From: Fidelibacterota bacterium
GTDB lineage: Bacteria; Fidelibacterota; Fidelibacteria; Fidelibacterales; Fidelibacteraceae
Direction of reading: 5' to 3'
Assembly (NCBI GenBank): GCA_028716785.1
Contig: JAQUPD010000024.1
Span: 1 to 32,231, forward strand
DNA: 32,231 bases
The position numbers and the translations under genes were made by a program. Below, one piece after another: positions 1-8,740 of the stretch; position 1 is the stretch's first letter; each line of letters begins with the position of its first letter. The notes under the pieces were generated by a model. It did not search any database. It was not told the DNA's origin and worked only from the letters and a program-made list of their open reading frames with translations.

Positions 1-86
1 TGTTCTGTTAATTAAAAAATTATATTTGGAAAAGTATCAAATTTTTAATCTAATAGAGTATATTTAAAAGGGTGTTAGACGACATT

Positions 87-1124
87 TTATATTTGAAGAT
101 TCTTTTTTGTTAAATATTCTCCGATAAGGATGGCGGTACCTGCAGCGCCTCGAATTGTGTTATGAGAAAGTAGAGTAAAGGTATAATCGAGAACAGGACA
201 TGCTTGTAGACGGCCAATTGAAACCGCCATGCCCTTATCCAAATTTCGATGAAGTTTGGGTTGGGGATAAGCAGGATTATGAAAATAATGAATAGGTTGT
301 TTAGGTGCCATGGGCAAATCCATATCTTGAACAACGGAACGATACCTTTCCCAGATATGAATAATATCTTCTTTTGTGGATTTTGTTTTTAATTTTATCG
401 AAACACATTCTAGATGGCCATCAATCACTGGCACGCGCGTACATTGGGCACTTATCCTGATATCTGCAGGTTGAATGTGATTTTCCGAAAGGGTTCCTAA
501 AATTTTTAATGGCTCCTGGCGGATTTTTTCTTCTTCTCCAGCAATGTAAGGAATAACGTTATCAAGAATATCCAGAGATGAAACACCTGGATATCCTGCT
601 CCCGACAAGGCCTGTAAAGTAACAACGTGAAGGGCTTCAATGCCAAAAGTATCCAACAAGGGTTTTAAGGCAAGGGTAAGTCCGATTGTGGAACAATTTG
701 GATTGGTAATAAGACAACCATCTCCATAAGATTGATGCTGTATTAATGAGAGATGATCACTGTTGACTTCTGGGATTACCAAGGGAACATCCTCATCAAA
801 ACGATGATTTCGAGCATTGGAAATAACTTGATATCCTGCTTGAGCAAATGATGTCTCAAGAAGCCCTGCAACGGCTGTATCAAGACCTGAAAAAACAAGT
901 CGACATGGAAGGGTTGGCTCACAGGGCTGTACGATCATTTCTTTCACAAAATCTGGCATAGGTGTGGGAAGAAACCACGTGACAACATCCTCATACTTTT
1001 TTCCCACCGATCGCTCTGAAGCTGCTAAAGCAGTAATTTCAAAAAAAGGATGATCTCGTAGTAAATGTATAAATTGCTGCCCAACACTCCCTGTAGCTCC
1101 TAAAATTCCAACCGGTATTTTCAC
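87..1124 (-). CDS. asd: Aspartate-semialdehyde dehydrogenase
   Basis: Reduces aspartyl phosphate to aspartate semialdehyde with NADPH, the branch point to lysine/diaminopimelate, threonine and methionine; cytosolic. The 345-residue protein opens with the nucleotide-binding loop GATGSVGQ (residues 9-16), carries the catalytic cysteine in NPNCST (C144) and the catalytic histidine in RVPVIDGH (H237). Length and these motifs match full-length enzymes, closer to the archaeal/fungal-type branch than to the E. coli type (family knowledge, not computed). The start is GTG at 1124, with AAGGAG on the minus strand about 6 nt upstream; no ATG sits near it. It is alone on this strand, and its 5' end faces the decayed DUF3604 gene. 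The stop is TAA at 87-89. The 86 bases beyond it to the window edge are AT-rich and show nothing I can name. Confidence 0.95.
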   Translation of the reverse strand: MKIPVGILGATGSVGQQFIHLLRDHPFFEITALAASERSVGKKYEDVVTWFLPTPMPDFVKEMIVQPCEPTLPCRLVFSGLDTAVAGLLETSFAQAGYQVISNARNHRFDEDVPLVIPEVNSDHLSLIQHQSYGDGCLITNPNCSTIGLTLALKPLLDTFGIEALHVVTLQALSGAGYPGVSSLDILDNVIPYIAGEEEKIRQEPLKILGTLSENHIQPADIRISAQCTRVPVIDGHLECVSIKLKTKSTKEDIIHIWERYRSVVQDMDLPMAPKQPIHYFHNPAYPQPKLHRNLDKGMAVSIGRLQACPVLDYTFTLLSHNTIRGAAGTAILIGEYLTKKNLQI

Positions 1125-1268
1125 GCCAACTCCTTTACTTTTCGCAGAAATTTATTGACTTCTTGTTACTTCGGCAGCTTGTTTTTAATGTTTCTAGAGG
1201 AAATTCAGTGGCGAATTTGAATTTTGGGGGTGTTTTATAAATTCTTTAGTCCACAAAAAGGCACCTAG

Positions 1269-2539
1269 CAGTGGGACATCCCTCGCTGGGTCTATCTATC
1301 TTCCTGTAAAAACAAGAAAATCCACCATGTTGTGGCACTTCCCGGAATGGACCTTTTAAAATCTTTTACAGATCAGAGCTTAGAATATCCAAAAGCAGCT
1401 GTTTTTCCTTTGGGTCACCTTTTCCTCACTGCAAGAGACTCTCAGAATTTATTTATTCAATGCTCAAATAAGAGAGAATTTAAAAATCCTTTTCGCTTGG
1501 AAAAAGATGTCTGGGATGGTCATGGACTCTTTGTAGACATGGTGGTATCCGAAGATGCCGTTTATACCGTGCGAAGGGATTTGTAATCGGTTCTCTTGCA
1601 AAAAATTCAGCTCATATTACAGAGGATAAAGAGGTAAAAAAGGCTCAACGATCTCTGCAAAACCTGTCATTCTTCCTTTAAAAAATCCTCATTGTAAAAC
1701 ATATTGCCATGAGTATCCAAAAATAGAAGGGAAAACCGTCTTTTTGGAGGATCTTCATTACCATACGACTTATTTGGATGGTATTGGAGATCCAGATGAG
1801 TGCTATACACGAAGCAGGGATCTTTTTGGTGACGACTTTTTTGCCCTTTCAGAACATGATAATTTTGTGGGAAGACCCTTGCAACCTGGAGACTGGCAAC
1901 TGTTAAAAGAAGTGGCAGATTACTATAATAAAGATGATGCATTTGTTACCTTTTACAGTATTGAGTCGACCACAGGTCGGTATCTAAACCAGGTCTATAG
2001 CTATTGAAATGTTTATGCAATCAATCCTGATATGCCCTTCATTGACCACACACGAGATCCATTGAAAACATCAAGTAATTTGTTGCATGAAATCAGTGCT
2101 TTTGATAGTCTTGCCGTACCGCATCAATAGGATGGACAGGGACTGATTGGAAAAATGCTGATGATATTTAACAACCCCTTTGTGAGATTGTGTCGAACCA
2201 TGGCGCGTATGAATATATAGGAAATCGGCCAATCCATCATCGGGGAGGGAAGGAGGGAGTTTTATTCAGGATGGCTTGGTGTAAGGAGACATATTTGGTT
2301 ATATTGGTAGCACGGATTCACCTTGTAGAATGTATTTCAACAACCTCAATTTTTACAATCACACTTGTTAAAAACAATCAGGATGTCTATGAATATGGTG
2401 GGGATGGGTTTCGTTCTTTTTTACTTGGGTGGATCCCGATCCACTTCCTGGCAAAGCAAGATGGCATTATGTAAGGGTTGTAACCCGCAAAAAAGATGTT
2501 GCTTGGAGCCGCCCTCTTTGGATTACTCCCCTTCTTTAA
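1269..2539 (+). pseudogene. Decayed DUF3604 family (PHP-like) gene
   Basis: Fragments of one DUF3604-type protein can be read in order across changing frames. They are: a start-less N-terminal part (from about 1269); EDLHYHTTYLDG and DPDECYTRSRDLFGDDFFAL with SEHDNF (1747-1866), the metal-site-like DLH and hD-type motifs; SNHGAYEY (2192-2215); GYIGSTD (2294-2314); and a C-terminus RWHYVRVV...AWSRPLWITPLL ending in TAA at 2537-2539. Lesions I can see are frame changes near 1575, 1660, 2128, 2260 and between about 2360 and 2430, plus in-frame stops at 2005-2007 (TGA), 2169-2171 (TAA) and 2282-2284 (TAA). No single product is possible. The 5' limit is uncertain: upstream of 1332 there is readable sequence back to a stop at 1266, but no start with a ribosome site. 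Intact relatives are several hundred residues long and resemble metal-dependent hydrolases of unsettled substrate. Confidence 0.85.
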
Positions 2540-2572
2540 GCCTCTTAACAGCACGTATTTCTCTTAAAAAAC

Positions 2573-2602
2573 TTGATTTCGGGACTCTTCTTTCCGTATT
2601 TT
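2573..2602 (+). promoter_or_regulatory. Candidate sigma70-like promoter for the small basic protein
   Basis: TTGATT at 2573-2578 and TATTTT at 2597-2602 are separated by 18 nt. They lie about 30 nt upstream of the ATG at 2635, just after the end of the pseudogene. The boxes are only partly consensus in an AT-rich background, so this is tentative. Confidence 0.3.
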
Positions 2603-2634
2603 GTTTTATAGACAATAAGAAAAGGAAGAATACC

Positions 2635-2808
2635 ATGGCAAAAGGTGTAAAAGGTTTTGGAGCTAAAACCGCTCACCGATCAAAAGGAAAGAGCAACGCC
2701 ATTCTTGTAAAGATTTATAAACCCGTAAAAGGGAAACATTCCGGTGTAAAGTTTAAAACAAGAATGGTGAGTATAGAAGATAAAAGTGAACTGGATAAAA
2801 TAAATTAA
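2635..2808 (+). CDS. Small basic protein, function unknown (57 aa)
   Basis: ATG at 2635 follows AAAAGGAAG by about 7 nt; the product is 57 residues. It is strongly basic in the first 45 residues, with repeated Lys/Arg-Gly-Ser patterns (for example KGVKGFGAK, HRSKGKS, KPVKGKHSG), and ends in an acidic stretch SIEDKSELDKIN. There is no signal peptide or membrane segment. The composition suggests binding to nucleic acid or ribosomes, which is inference only; I do not recognise the family. A longer reading of this frame starts at 2365 but runs through the C-terminal remains of the DUF3604 pseudogene in another frame, so the true start is taken as 2635. It stands alone between the pseudogene and msrA, with a candidate promoter upstream and a weak hairpin downstream. 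Confidence 0.7.
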   Translation: MAKGVKGFGAKTAHRSKGKSNAILVKIYKPVKGKHSGVKFKTRMVSIEDKSELDKIN

Positions 2809-2862
2809 AAGCTCTTTGTAAATCCCGTTTGATATCCCTTATTGAATGACAAATAATTACGT

Positions 2863-2889
2863 TCTCTTGAAATGAGAAAGAGATTTTTT
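2863..2889 (+). terminator. Weak intrinsic terminator candidate after the small basic protein
   Basis: TCTCTT (2863-2868) pairs with AAGAGA (2878-2883) across a 9-nt loop and is followed directly by six T (2884-2889). The stem is short and has few G:C pairs, so it would be weak. It lies 55 nt downstream of the small basic gene, in the otherwise gene-free stretch 2809-3024. Confidence 0.35.
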
Positions 2890-3024
2890 AAGTCCAGATT
2901 CTTTTCCTGATGCAAAAGGATTCAAGAGAGAATATATAAACAAATATTGTTGATATATGCGTAAAAGAGATGAGGTGTAATTAAAGTGAATTCTGCAAAT
3001 GAATAAGAAGGAGGATAAGCTCTT

Positions 3025-3156
3025 TTGGTAAAACGTTTAACCAATGAGACGCTTATAACAACATACACTGGAAGGATGAAAAAATTCTTTAAATATCAAA
3101 ACAAAGAATTTTCTTATAAGTTTATTGTTATTTTTTACAGGAGAAACAATGGTTGA
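3025..3156 (+). other. Possible small TTG-start ORF in the msrA leader
   Basis: A very good Shine-Dalgarno, AAGGAGG at 3008-3014, has no ATG after it. Ten bases downstream a TTG at 3025 opens a 43-codon frame rich in Lys, Arg, Phe and Tyr. Its TGA (3154-3156) overlaps the msrA start (ATG at 3149). It could be a coupled leader peptide, a relic of a lost gene, or chance. I do not recognise the sequence. The rest of the 340-bp gap between 2809 and 3148 contains the weak hairpin listed separately and AT-rich sequence. Confidence 0.2.
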
Positions 3157-3622
3157 AACGGCAACATTTGGTGGGGGATGTTTTTGGGGTGTAGAAGAGC
3201 ATTTTCGGATGCTTCCTGGTGTTTTGGAAACAAGCGTAGGGTTTATGGGAGGAACAACAAAAAATCCTACATATAAGGAAGTCTGCACCGATAAAACCGG
3301 ACATGCAGAGGTAGTTCACATTATTTTTGATCCGGAAAAAGTACCCTATGAAATTCTCTTAGAAAAATTTTTCACATGTCACAATCCAACACAAGTCAAT
3401 CGGCAAGAGTCTGATATTGGCACTCAGTATCGTTCTGTAATATTTTATCATTCTGACGAACAGAAAAACAAGGCTTTTAAAGTCATCGAAGATCTAAACA
3501 AACAGGGTATGTATAGAAAAAAAATTGCAACAGCTGTGGAACCGGCGTCTATCTTTTATCCTGCAGAGGAATATCATCAAAAATATTTGTCTAAGCGTGG
3601 CTTAAAAAGTTGTGAGTTATAA
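3149..3622 (+). CDS. msrA: Peptide-methionine (S)-S-oxide reductase MsrA
   Basis: Repairs oxidised methionine (S-sulfoxide) in proteins, cytosolic, thioredoxin-coupled. The protein is 157 residues. The catalytic motif GGGCFWG sits at residues 8-14 (Cys11), followed by family-typical segments GFMGG, YKEVCTDKTGHAEVV, FDPEKV and the conserved HNPTQVNRQ...DIGTQYRSVIF block. The C-terminus ends KRGLKSCEL; the Cys there is a candidate resolving residue, as in many MsrA proteins. ATG at 3149 is chosen over an upstream in-frame ATG at 3125 because AGGAG lies 5 nt before it and the family begins here. There is no fused MsrB domain. It is monocistronic; the short gap to the convergent LPP20-like gene has no clear terminator. 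Confidence 0.96.
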   Translation: MVETATFGGGCFWGVEEHFRMLPGVLETSVGFMGGTTKNPTYKEVCTDKTGHAEVVHIIFDPEKVPYEILLEKFFTCHNPTQVNRQESDIGTQYRSVIFYHSDEQKNKAFKVIEDLNKQGMYRKKIATAVEPASIFYPAEEYHQKYLSKRGLKSCEL

Positions 3623-3682
3623 AAGACTTTTTTTAAAAAGGGGATCTAAAAAGTTTCTCTTTCATCTATTCGTGGTAAAAAA

Positions 3683-4723
3683 TCACAGGATGCGGTGATC
3701 AAAATAAGCCATTAATTGATTTTCAAGTTTTGGTCCTACACTTTTTCCGATTTCCCGGAGAGCCGTTCTTTTTGCAGCTTCTTTGCTTACTCCGCCTTCA
3801 CGGCCTTTTGTATTGATTTCTACCAAAGTGATATCCTCGGGGCCTACGACTTTTAACGTTAAGTTCCAGCCAATAAATTCCGCATCATTCCGTTTAAGAT
3901 CCACCTCTTCAAAGGCTATGTTTCCAGTAACATGGATAATACCCGTGTTTTCAATGAGGGGGAAACCCATGTTGCTAATTGTTTCGGAGACCATAGATGT
4001 CACACGCCCATCGTCGCCATTGATTGAAACAGAAAAAGTGAGATTTTTTGCAGCTTCTGCTCGTTTTTTACTGATAAACGTAAGGCTTAATTCTTCATTA
4101 AGTGCTGTAAGCATATTATAAGAAAGTGGATGGATAATACTAATTTGATCAAGCATTGACTGATTTAGGGTGCTAATGGCATAACAGGCATTAAGACATG
4201 CATAACGGGTAATAGGATCAGAGGTTGATTCTGCCTCATTGAGTAAAAATTGTATTTTTTCAAAATTTGCATTGATTTTGTCCCGATAAATTTTTGCCGT
4301 TTCTTGTCTATTTAGATAGGCTAAAATATGTACTCGCCCCATGTTATCGGTATAAGGATCGCTAAATTTTACATTATAAAGGATTTCACCTGCTGCAACC
4401 CGAACAGTTTGATCTATTTCTGTTTCCAACAGTTCATCCATCGTGTCACCTAATTTGGAAAAAGCAGAATACCTTTCGCGAGTTGTTTGGTCTATAGAAA
4501 TATCTGATTTAAAAATTTTTGCTAAATTGGCTGCAGCATTATCTTCAGCAGCTTCTTGGGTATCTCCGGCGCCACGGGCAACAAGGTATTCCTTTTCGGG
4601 ATATAGGGCGCTTGGGTTATCGAACCATGCTGGTCGATCTTTCGAGCGAGTTCTTCCGAAACCTGCTCCTAAAAGAAGGTTCGCCGAAAGGATTATGACC
4701 ATAAAAAACATTCTTTTTTTCAT
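3683..4723 (-). CDS. LPP20-like exported protein (third gene of the lpoB operon)
   Basis: A 346-residue protein with an N-terminal signal sequence (MKKRMFFMVIILSANLLLGAG) lacking a lipobox cysteine, so probably cleaved by signal peptidase I and periplasmic rather than lipidated. The segment RPAWFDNP...EYLVARGAGDTQEAAEDNAAANLAKIFKSDI matches the LPP20 lipoprotein family pattern ('P.W..NP', then a G.G....AA..A...A..........I helix). The C-terminal half (about 225-346) looks like a second alpha/beta domain with SKEAAKRTALREIG near the end. The start at 4723 has AAGGAATTATC before the ATG; an earlier in-frame codon at 4762 would overlap the upstream gene and puts 13 residues before the signal peptide. 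It lies 26 nt after the COG3014-like gene on the same strand. Biochemical role unknown; envelope by context. Confidence 0.75.
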   Translation of the reverse strand: MKKRMFFMVIILSANLLLGAGFGRTRSKDRPAWFDNPSALYPEKEYLVARGAGDTQEAAEDNAAANLAKIFKSDISIDQTTRERYSAFSKLGDTMDELLETEIDQTVRVAAGEILYNVKFSDPYTDNMGRVHILAYLNRQETAKIYRDKINANFEKIQFLLNEAESTSDPITRYACLNACYAISTLNQSMLDQISIIHPLSYNMLTALNEELSLTFISKKRAEAAKNLTFSVSINGDDGRVTSMVSETISNMGFPLIENTGIIHVTGNIAFEEVDLKRNDAEFIGWNLTLKVVGPEDITLVEINTKGREGGVSKEAAKRTALREIGKSVGPKLENQLMAYFDHRIL

Positions 4724-4749
4724 GATAATTCCTTCAATTTCTCTCTTTG

Positions 4750-6159
4750 TTACTGCAAACAAAAAGATTCAAAGAGATTTAAACTATTTTCTTCTACTGT
4801 AATAATGCCAAGATCATTTCTGTAAACTATTTGTCCAGCGCGGTCCAGATAAAGCACTTCAAAATGATATTGTCCAGGTGACAGTTCAAAATCTGCAACC
4901 GTAGCGAATCCTGGGAAAAAACGGGAGATTCGTAAATCTGCATTTTCACTGACATCTACTGCAACATCTGTTGCAAATCCAGCAAGCATTCCTAAATAGG
5001 GATTTGTAATTTCTTCATTCATTTTTTGTTTTCCTTTCTCAGCAGAAAATCCTTTAATCAAGGTACGAGCAACAGATTTGAGATATATGAGAGGGGCTTT
5101 TAATTCAAAGGTAGTAACAGCAACGTTATTGATATTCTCAAGAGGTTCAAGGAGGATTGTTTTTTGCTGATCGATTCGCACGTTTACCATGTGAATTCGT
5201 GAAGGTCGCTCTTGGAGATAGGGAAGGGAGAACTTGAAATGATATCCACTGCTGGAGGGCCACGGAATCACTTCGGAAAAAGGGATGGGAGAATTAGAAG
5301 AAACAACAACATAGTTATCAAAAGTTGTAATCCGATAATTTGAGGCATTTTTTATAGGTCCAAGGCCATGAAATGAAAGAAGGGTAACAGGAACACGCTG
5401 TTGGTCTGCAGGTTTTATCTGGAGTGTTGGTGGATTAAAAGGATATAGATGGGGTTGACTTGAAAACGCCATCATCATCTTTTGTTTATCAATAAGAGCA
5501 TCATCATAATTACCTTCGTATCGATATAAAATAACCCCTAAGGCATTGCTCAGCGCTGAATTGTGAAAATTTAAGGTTCCTGGCGAAAATTTAGGAATAT
5601 CTCCTTCGTACTCTGCGTTACTTTCTAATTGCATCAACATTGCTTGTTGATATTTCGCACTTATATCCACATATTTGTCTTCAAGTTGCTGCAACTTGTG
5701 ATGCATGCGGTTTAATTCTACAAACGAGGCATCTGTTTCACCCAGGTGGGCATAATTTAGCGCTTTAAAGACATTCAAATAGATATCTTCATAATCTTCG
5801 CCAGAATAATCCAGAGCATTATCGTTTAAGAGAAACGATGAAGCAAGTTTCGACACGCTAACCGTGTAGAGCTCTTCAATGCCTCGTTCAGCCTGAGTGA
5901 GCATGACATTACTTTCACTATAATTTCCCGCAAAATGGTGAAGCATTCCCATGTTTAAAAAATATAAAACCCGATCTTTTTCGGAAAATGCTTTATCCTT
6001 TATGTTTTCAAGCTGCGCAATAGGGGTTAAAAATTCATTCTTTGCAAGTGCCTCATCGATTCCTTCATAAATAAAGGTATTTGTCATAATGGATGTACAG
6101 GAAATGAGCAGGAAAAGAAGAAGAGCACTCAAGGCAAACAATTGAGGTGTTACCCTCAT
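4750..6159 (-). CDS. COG3014-like lipoprotein with helical-repeat N-terminus
   Basis: A 469-residue lipoprotein. The signal peptide MRVTPQLFALSALLLFLLISC has a lipobox LISC with Cys21. After it come alpha-helical repeats that look TPR-like (about 35-250: ALAKNEFLTPIAQLENIKDKAFSEKDR..., NYSESNVMLTQAERG), then a beta-rich C-terminal part (about 250-469). The gene order lpoB / this protein / LPP20-like is the arrangement I associate with the uncharacterised COG3014 family; that identification is from memory of the family, not a search. The ATG at 6159 lies 1 nt after the lpoB stop codon; an in-frame TTG at 6171 is possible but would overlap lpoB and extend the signal peptide. The tight junction suggests translational coupling. 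Function probably in outer-membrane or peptidoglycan maintenance (inference). Confidence 0.75.
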   Translation of the reverse strand: MRVTPQLFALSALLLFLLISCTSIMTNTFIYEGIDEALAKNEFLTPIAQLENIKDKAFSEKDRVLYFLNMGMLHHFAGNYSESNVMLTQAERGIEELYTVSVSKLASSFLLNDNALDYSGEDYEDIYLNVFKALNYAHLGETDASFVELNRMHHKLQQLEDKYVDISAKYQQAMLMQLESNAEYEGDIPKFSPGTLNFHNSALSNALGVILYRYEGNYDDALIDKQKMMMAFSSQPHLYPFNPPTLQIKPADQQRVPVTLLSFHGLGPIKNASNYRITTFDNYVVVSSNSPIPFSEVIPWPSSSGYHFKFSLPYLQERPSRIHMVNVRIDQQKTILLEPLENINNVAVTTFELKAPLIYLKSVARTLIKGFSAEKGKQKMNEEITNPYLGMLAGFATDVAVDVSENADLRISRFFPGFATVADFELSPGQYHFEVLYLDRAGQIVYRNDLGIITVEENSLNLFESFCLQ

Positions 6160-6160
6160 C

Positions 6161-6778
6161 TTACCATCCAACGCGTTTCTGATTGATAAGTTTTTTTATC
6201 TTTTTGGTTCCAATCCAGACCTTTTGGTTGGTTTCAACGTCAATCAACTCCAAATCTACCTGATAATATTTTGCTTGTTCTCCACCTGCTTGATCAAGAA
6301 ACATAGTAATACTGCCCTGGAGCATATAATCAGCAGCTTGCTCTTGAGCAAGGCGTTTTGCAGTTTCTTCTGAAGCAAATTGCTGCTGATCCAAACGCTC
6401 ACTGCGGATTTCTTCTCGTTGTTCAGGACTGGCAACAAACTGGACTTTTCCACTGTTAATGAGTTCGCGTTCAATATCCTTAATAAAAGCATTTGTGCGA
6501 ATATGCTCTGTAGCATCGCGGAGACGAATAGTTCCAACAATCACTTTAGGAGCATACCCATTTTCTTCTGTAAATTGTGTTAACCATGGACGGGATAGCA
6601 AATCGTTCACCATCTCTTCGGCAACAAGCCGTGAATCTGTGTCATTCCAATAACCACTTAAATCTGTGGGTGTATCAGCTGCGGTACGTTGAACATTCAC
6701 TGAACTTCCACACCCCGTGATGAAAAAAAGACTTAGCATGAGCATGAAACCCGTTATTCCAGTTATTTTTCGACACAT
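6161..6778 (-). CDS. lpoB: LpoB-like penicillin-binding-protein activator lipoprotein
   Basis: In Enterobacteria LpoB is an outer-membrane lipoprotein that activates the peptidoglycan synthase PBP1B. This 205-residue protein has a lipoprotein signal with lipobox FITGC (Cys23). It then has the pattern expected of the family: a DLSGYWNDTDSRLVAEEMVNDLL helix, VIVGTIRLRDATEHIRTNAFIKDIERELINSGKVQFV, AADYMLQGSI and DLELIDVETNQKVWIGTKKIKK. The ATG at 6778 is preceded by AAGGAG at 8 nt, one of the better ribosome sites on this strand. It is the first gene of the three-gene minus-strand operon. Because the family is also found outside Enterobacteria without a verified PBP partner, the partner here is inferred only; no PBP gene is in the window. 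Confidence 0.85.
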   Translation of the reverse strand: MCRKITGITGFMLMLSLFFITGCGSSVNVQRTAADTPTDLSGYWNDTDSRLVAEEMVNDLLSRPWLTQFTEENGYAPKVIVGTIRLRDATEHIRTNAFIKDIERELINSGKVQFVASPEQREEIRSERLDQQQFASEETAKRLAQEQAADYMLQGSITMFLDQAGGEQAKYYQVDLELIDVETNQKVWIGTKKIKKLINQKRVGW

Positions 6779-6975
6779 CTTTTAAACTCCTTCCTCCCTA
6801 TAGTTTGTTTGTTAGCTTTAATTTCGTAGGAATGTCCTTTTTTATCAAGCTTTATTCTTTATGGTCTTTTATAATTCTGAAAAAAAATGTCTATTTCTTT
6901 TAAACTTAAGACATATAGTAAATTTAAAAGAAAGGGATATACATTTAAATAACTTTTTGTAAGATGAGGTCAAAA

Positions 6976-7004
6976 TTATAAGTGTGAGTCATGAAACATA
7001 TAAT
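6976..7004 (+). promoter_or_regulatory. Candidate promoter for pfp-fba
   Basis: A perfect TATAAT at 6999-7004 lies 17 nt downstream of a weak -35 (TTATAA, 6976-6981), leaving a leader of roughly 55 nt before the pfp ATG at 7067. It sits in the 288-bp divergent region between lpoB and pfp (6779-7066). That region is very AT-rich and must also hold the lpoB promoter, which I could not place. Confidence 0.4.
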
Positions 7005-7066
7005 AAATACTGGCATAAAAATTTAAAAAGAAAGTAAATTAGAATAGAAAAACATTCAGAGGAGTT

Positions 7067-8719
7067 ATGGAAAAATTTTCATTGTTACAAAAAGAGAGGT
7101 TTAAGTACAAGCCGAAGTTACCAGCGATTTTTGTCCATCAAAAAGGACTTCAGGCGATTGAGGGAGAAAAAACAGAGTCAGTTGCAGATCAAACATTTGT
7201 CCGTAAGCTTTTCCCCGAAACCTATGGATTGCCTTTGATAACATTTGAAAAATCTAATACTCTTTCCACGGAGCCAATGAATGTCGGCGTTATTTTATCG
7301 GGTGGACAAGCGCCGGGTGGACACAATGTTATTTCGGGGCTTTATGATGGGTTAAAAGCGATGAATCCTAAAAATCGTTTATATGGATTTTTGGGAGGCC
7401 CTTCGGGGTTGATTGAGAATGTTTATAAAGAGCTCACAGGGGATATCATTGATGCCTATCGAAATACTGGAGGCTTTGATATTATTGGGTCAGGGCGGAC
7501 AAAGCTGGAAAAAGTAGAACAATTTGATAAAGGGTTAAAAAATCTAAAAGCATTAAAGATTAAGGCTCTTGTCATTATTGGTGGCGATGATTCCAATACC
7601 AATGCTGGCATTTTAGCAGAATATTACAAGAAAATTGATGCGGGAGTCCAGATTATTGGGTGTCCAAAAACAATTGATGGCGATTTAAAGAACGAAAGGA
7701 TTGAAATTTCCTTTGGCTTTGATACGGCAACAAAAGTCTATAGTGAACTGATTGGAAACATCGCACGGGATGCCTTATCTGCAAAAAAATATTGGCATTT
7801 TATCAAATTAATGGGGCGTTCAGCTTCCCACATTGCTCTTGAATGTGGTCTTAAAACACAGCCGAACATCACGCTGATTTCTGAAGAAGTTGAAGAAAAG
7901 GGCTTAACACTTTTGGATATTGTGGAAAATATTGCCAATATCATTGTTACGAGGGCTGATAAGGGAGAAAACTTTGGGGTTGTATTGATTCCAGAAGGAT
8001 TGATTGAATTTATTCCTGAAATGAAACAGCTTATTCAGGAACTCAATGAGGTTATGGCTCAAAAAGCTGCTGACTTAGAAAAAACAGAAAAACAGGAAGA
8101 GAAGCGTGCTTTGGTGGCAGCGGCATTGAGTGAGAAGGCAGTATCTCTTTATAATTCGTTGCCAAAAAATATTGCTGATCAGTTAATTATGGATCGAGAT
8201 CCCCATGGCAATGTTCAGGTATCGCGGATAGAAACAGAAAAACTACTTATTGATATGGTGCGTGAAAAGTTGAAAGCGTTAAAAGAAAAAGGCGTGTACA
8301 AAGGAAAATTTTCAGCTCAGAATCATTTCTTTGGCTATGAAGGTCGGTGCGCAGCTCCCTCAAATTTTGATGCGGATTATGCTTATGCCTTGGGATATAC
8401 TGCAGCAGCCCTTATCACAACAGGAAAAACAGGCTATATGGCTTCAGTCCGGAATCTTACGGCGCCCGCTTCTGAATGGGTTCCAGAGGGTGTTCCATTA
8501 ACGATGATGATGAATATTGAACGCCGTCAAGGTGAAGATAAAGCCGTTATACGTAAAGCCCTTGTGGATTTGAAGGCAAAGCCCTTTAAAACATTGGAAC
8601 AAAACCGGGACCTTTGGGCAGTCACGGCCAGTTACCTCTATCCAGGACCAATACAGTATTTTGGTCCGGAAAGTGTAACTGATCAACAGACAGAAACTCT
8701 TAAATTAGAACACAAATAG
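7067..8719 (+). CDS. pfp: Pyrophosphate-dependent 6-phosphofructokinase (long type)
   Basis: Transfers phosphate from PPi to fructose 6-phosphate reversibly, serving both glycolysis and gluconeogenesis; cytosolic. The 550-residue length is that of the long PPi-PFK clade (spirochaete, chlamydial and plant beta-subunit-like), well above the roughly 320 residues of ATP-PfkA. Key motifs: GGQAPGGHN (79-87), GGDDSNTNA (172-180) with Asp in place of the Gly of ATP enzymes, [10 protein letters not shown] (200-209) with the Lys associated with PPi use, MGRSASH (249-255). An insertion rich in Lys/Glu around 330-350 fits this clade. The ATG is preceded very closely by GAGGAG (2-3 nt), a short spacing. 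It is followed after 21 nt by fba, so the pair forms a two-gene glycolytic operon. Confidence 0.95.
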   Translation: MEKFSLLQKERFKYKPKLPAIFVHQKGLQAIEGEKTESVADQTFVRKLFPETYGLPLITFEKSNTLSTEPMNVGVILSGGQAPGGHNVISGLYDGLKAMNPKNRLYGFLGGPSGLIENVYKELTGDIIDAYRNTGGFDIIGSGRTKLEKVEQFDKGLKNLKALKIKALVIIGGDDSNTNAGILAEYYKKIDAGVQIIGCPKTIDGDLKNERIEISFGFDTATKVYSELIGNIARDALSAKKYWHFIKLMGRSASHIALECGLKTQPNITLISEEVEEKGLTLLDIVENIANIIVTRADKGENFGVVLIPEGLIEFIPEMKQLIQELNEVMAQKAADLEKTEKQEEKRALVAAALSEKAVSLYNSLPKNIADQLIMDRDPHGNVQVSRIETEKLLIDMVREKLKALKEKGVYKGKFSAQNHFFGYEGRCAAPSNFDADYAYALGYTAAALITTGKTGYMASVRNLTAPASEWVPEGVPLTMMMNIERRQGEDKAVIRKALVDLKAKPFKTLEQNRDLWAVTASYLYPGPIQYFGPESVTDQQTETLKLEHK

Positions 8720-8740
8720 CTATAACAAGGAGATAATGTT

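Noticed and set aside
1667-1942. Minus-strand 91-codon frame
   Set aside because: It is the reverse shadow of the DUF3604 remains; it has no ribosome site and its product resembles nothing.
2005-2007. In-frame TGA in the DUF3604 sequence as a possible recoded Trp or Sec codon
   Set aside because: The same gene has other stops and several frameshifts, and other genes here (for example pcm and the LPP20-like gene) use TGA as a normal stop and TGG for Trp. Decay is the simpler explanation.
7738-7944. Minus-strand frame within pfp
   Set aside because: Antisense shadow of conserved phosphofructokinase sequence.
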